A stretch of DNA of 64,000 nucleotides, taken from positions 1 to 64,000 of the forward strand of contig NZ_QJVC01000007.1 of NCBI RefSeq assembly GCF_003219795.1. The letters are read 5' to 3'. The DNA comes from Arthrobacter psychrolactophilus. Its GTDB lineage: Bacteria > Actinomycetota > Actinomycetes > Actinomycetales > Micrococcaceae. The notes beneath the pieces are model-generated. The model worked only from the letters and a program-made list of their open reading frames with translations. It was not told the DNA's origin and did not search any database. The position numbers and the translations under genes are program-made. Positions within the stretch are counted from its first letter, which is position 1. Each line of letters starts with the position of its first letter. Shown here one piece after another: positions 62,193-64,000 of this stretch.

Positions 62193-64000
62193 CTAGATAA
62201 CTTGGAGCGTGATGGTGCTGCCCTCGGGGGCCTGGCCATCGCTCGGGTCTTGGAAACGCACCGTGCCGAAGAAACCGCCCAGCAGGTTCTTCACCTCGAC
62301 CTCGAAGCCGAGGGCTTTGAGCTCGGCCGTGGCCGCACCAACCTGCTTACCCACCGTGTTCGGCACGCCAATCATCTTTGGCCCCTTGGAGAGGGTGAGC
62401 GTGACGGTGCCGCCCGCTGTGAGGTTTCCGGAGTCCGGGGACTGGGAAAGAACTACACCGGCGGGAACGGTCTTACTGTTGACCTGTTCGGGCGCTGTCA
62501 CGGAGACGAGCCCTACGGCCTTGAGTGCCGCGATGGCGTCACCCTCGCTCATCCCGGCCACGGAGGGCACCGGGATGGGTTTGGGGCCCTTAGAGGTCAC
62601 GAGATTTATCTTGGTGCCCGCGCGAAATTCCTTACCCGCAGCCGGATCCTGACTCAGGACCACGCCGGCCGGCACCTTCTCGTCGAAGACCTCCGTGACG
62701 GTTCCTGCCGTCAATTGCGCCTCTTTCAGTGCGGCCGTCGCGGCATCGAGGGCCCGCCCCGTCACGGCCGGGACCGGATACAGCACGGGGCCAAGGGAGA
62801 CCTGCAAGGTGACGGTCTTGAACTTACGCACAGATGATCCCGCGCTCGGATCCGTGGCCACGATCAAGCCCGCGGCGACCTTCTCATCAAAAATTTCAGA
62901 GGTCGGGATCTGCTCGAACCCGGCCGCAAGTAACATTTCTTGCGCCTGAGGCACGCTCTGGTTGTGCACATCTGGAACGGTCGCGAGAGCGCCTGGCCCA
63001 AAGCCCACAAACCAACCAGCGCCAGCAGCCAAGGCTCCCAGCACTAGGACCAACAAAATCCACAGCAGGGCGCGTCGCTTGGGCTTAGCTGGTCCAAGGT
63101 TCTTCGTGGGCGTTGCCGCCGCCTTGGCTCGCTCCTTCGCGGCCAGCGCCGACTGACGTTTTGTCAGAGGAGGAGCTTCCTCGGAACTGTCATCGTCAGC
63201 GTGGCTGGCCTGTGCGACGTCGTCCTTCTCCACAGCCAGAGCGACGGTGGGGTACAGATCGGCGTGCGGATCTTCGGCGTAGAGCTTGGGCGATGACGGC
63301 AAGACGGAGGTGGGGAAAGAGGGGGGCGCAATGACACTCGTGGCGTCGGGGAAGGAACGCGGGCCCGTGATGACCTCGGTATGCTCCGCGGGCTCAAGAG
63401 TAGTTGTCAGGGCAGTGTGCTGGTTCCCGGAGGGAATGATGGGACCGTCCGGGCTCGCACCAAAATCAAGTTCGGCGGGGGAGAGGGTCTTGCGAATATG
63501 GCGCAGATCCTCCAGCAGGGCGGCACCGTTGGCCGGACGATGGTCTGGGTCCTTCTCCGTCATGTACCGCACTAGCTCATCCATGACGGGCGGGAGTCCG
63601 GGAACGGCCAAGGAGGGCGCAGGAAGCTCGTCTTGGATATGAGACATGACCACGGCCACGGGCAGTTCGGCACGGAAGGGCTGCTGGCCGGTCAGCAGTT
63701 CATAGAGCATGATGCCGGCAGAGTAAATGTCGCTGCGCGCATCTCCGCCCTGGCCGCGAGCCAACTCGGGGGCGATGTAGCCAACCGTGCCCAGGAGGGT
63801 TCCGGTGTTGGTGGAGGTGGTGACGGCACGGGACAGCCCAAAGTCGCCGATCTTGACCCACCCCTGACGGGAGATCAACACATTCTCGGGTTTGACGTCT
63901 CGGTGCACGAGGCCGGCGTTATGCGCAGCGGCGAGACCTTCCACGACGGGGTCCAGGAGGTCGAGTGCCTGGCGCAAGCTCAGGGCGCCGTTTTCATTGA
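62193..64000 (-). CDS. Serine/threonine protein kinase with PASTA domains (partial)
   Basis: The reading frame stays open to the window edge, so the N-terminus lies beyond 64000. Visible from the catalytic loop on: LVHRDVKPENVLIS (HRD, N), KIGDFGLSRA (DFG), GTVGYIAPELARG (APE), and the kinase C-lobe. A long Pro/Ser linker, one transmembrane helix (LLWILLVLVLGALAAGAGWFVGF) and four C-terminal PASTA repeats follow (starting near ATVPDVHNQ, YPVPAVTGR, IPVPSVAGM, IGVPNTVGK). Position after plsC-aroG matches PknL of corynebacteria. PASTA repeats sense cell-wall fragments; targets may include division proteins or the FHA protein at 47577, which is inference. Confidence 0.93.
   Translation of the reverse strand, partial: NENGALSLRQALDLLDPVVEGLAAAHNAGLVHRDVKPENVLISRQGWVKIGDFGLSRAVTTSTNTGTLLGTVGYIAPELARGQGGDARSDIYSAGIMLYELLTGQQPFRAELPVAVVMSHIQDELPAPSLAVPGLPPVMDELVRYMTEKDPDHRPANGAALLEDLRHIRKTLSPAELDFGASPDGPIIPSGNQHTALTTTLEPAEHTEVITGPRSFPDATSVIAPPSFPTSVLPSSPKLYAEDPHADLYPTVALAVEKDDVAQASHADDDSSEEAPPLTKRQSALAAKERAKAAATPTKNLGPAKPKRRALLWILLVLVLGALAAGAGWFVGFGPGALATVPDVHNQSVPQAQEMLLAAGFEQIPTSEIFDEKVAAGLIVATDPSAGSSVRKFKTVTLQVSLGPVLYPVPAVTGRALDAATAALKEAQLTAGTVTEVFDEKVPAGVVLSQDPAAGKEFRAGTKINLVTSKGPKPIPVPSVAGMSEGDAIAALKAVGLVSVTAPEQVNSKTVPAGVVLSQSPDSGNLTAGGTVTLTLSKGPKMIGVPNTVGKQVGAATAELKALGFEVEVKNLLGGFFGTVRFQDPSDGQAPEGSTITLQVI

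Overview
The window looks like a piece of the main chromosome of a high-GC actinobacterium of the Micrococcaceae, close to Arthrobacter. The evidence is the GC-rich codon use, frequent GTG starts, very dense gene packing with ATGA overlaps, a 5S rRNA 3' end of Arthrobacter type, and characteristic actinobacterial gene orders: HAD-tlyA-nadK-recN, parA-scpA-scpB-rluB-tyrA-cmk-plsC-der, FHA(GarA/OdhI-like)-MerR(FtsR-like)-DUF151, and fadD-glucokinase-plsC-aroG-PASTA kinase. Genus-level placement is inference; no database search was possible.

Layout. 1-900: end of an rRNA operon with two hairpins, then an AT-richer START-like gene. 973-12628: a forward block beginning with a strikingly repetitive, disordered protein, followed by a HAD phosphatase, tlyA, nadK, recN, pyrG, a NUDIX hydrolase, xerD, a rhodanese protein and a second NUDIX hydrolase. 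12649-19537: a cupin gene and the methylcitrate (propionate) cluster prpD-prpB-prpC with a divergent propionyl-CoA synthetase gene, separated by a GntR/FCD regulator gene and two TGTATACA candidate operators. 19634-25004: two different dicarboxylate/amino acid:cation symporters flanking a DcuSR/CitAB-type two-component system. 25005-27718: an intergenic inverted-repeat cluster and a two-gene ABC exporter.

27911-35708: chromosome segregation and condensation (parA, scpA, scpB), an rRNA pseudouridine synthase, tyrA, cmk, an acyltransferase and der, ending at a tRNA-Pro gene with a strong terminator. 36033-39200 is the most accessory-looking part: a HAD phosphatase, a DUF222/HNH gene of lower GC, and a short microsatellite. 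39202-46819: a lysoplasmalogenase-like membrane protein, an acyl-CoA dehydrogenase, a large ATP-binding LuxR regulator, paired fluoride channels with a universal stress protein, and a membrane protein.

47028-51146: gcvH, the FHA protein, two MerR-type regulators, DUF151 and an orphan ParA ATPase. 51147-51798 is a long non-coding leader region before pyruvate carboxylase (pyc). 55276-64000: acyl-CoA ligase, ROK glucokinase, a hypothetical membrane protein, an esterase, plsC, class II DAHP synthase, and a PASTA serine/threonine kinase that runs off the end of the window.

Most of the window is ordinary core chromosome. I did not find a convincing undescribed defence or mobile system. The best leads are the inverted/direct repeat array between dctA and the ABC exporter, the paired operators of the prp locus, the polyampholytic repeat protein, and the unusual N-terminal phospho-motif of the FHA protein.
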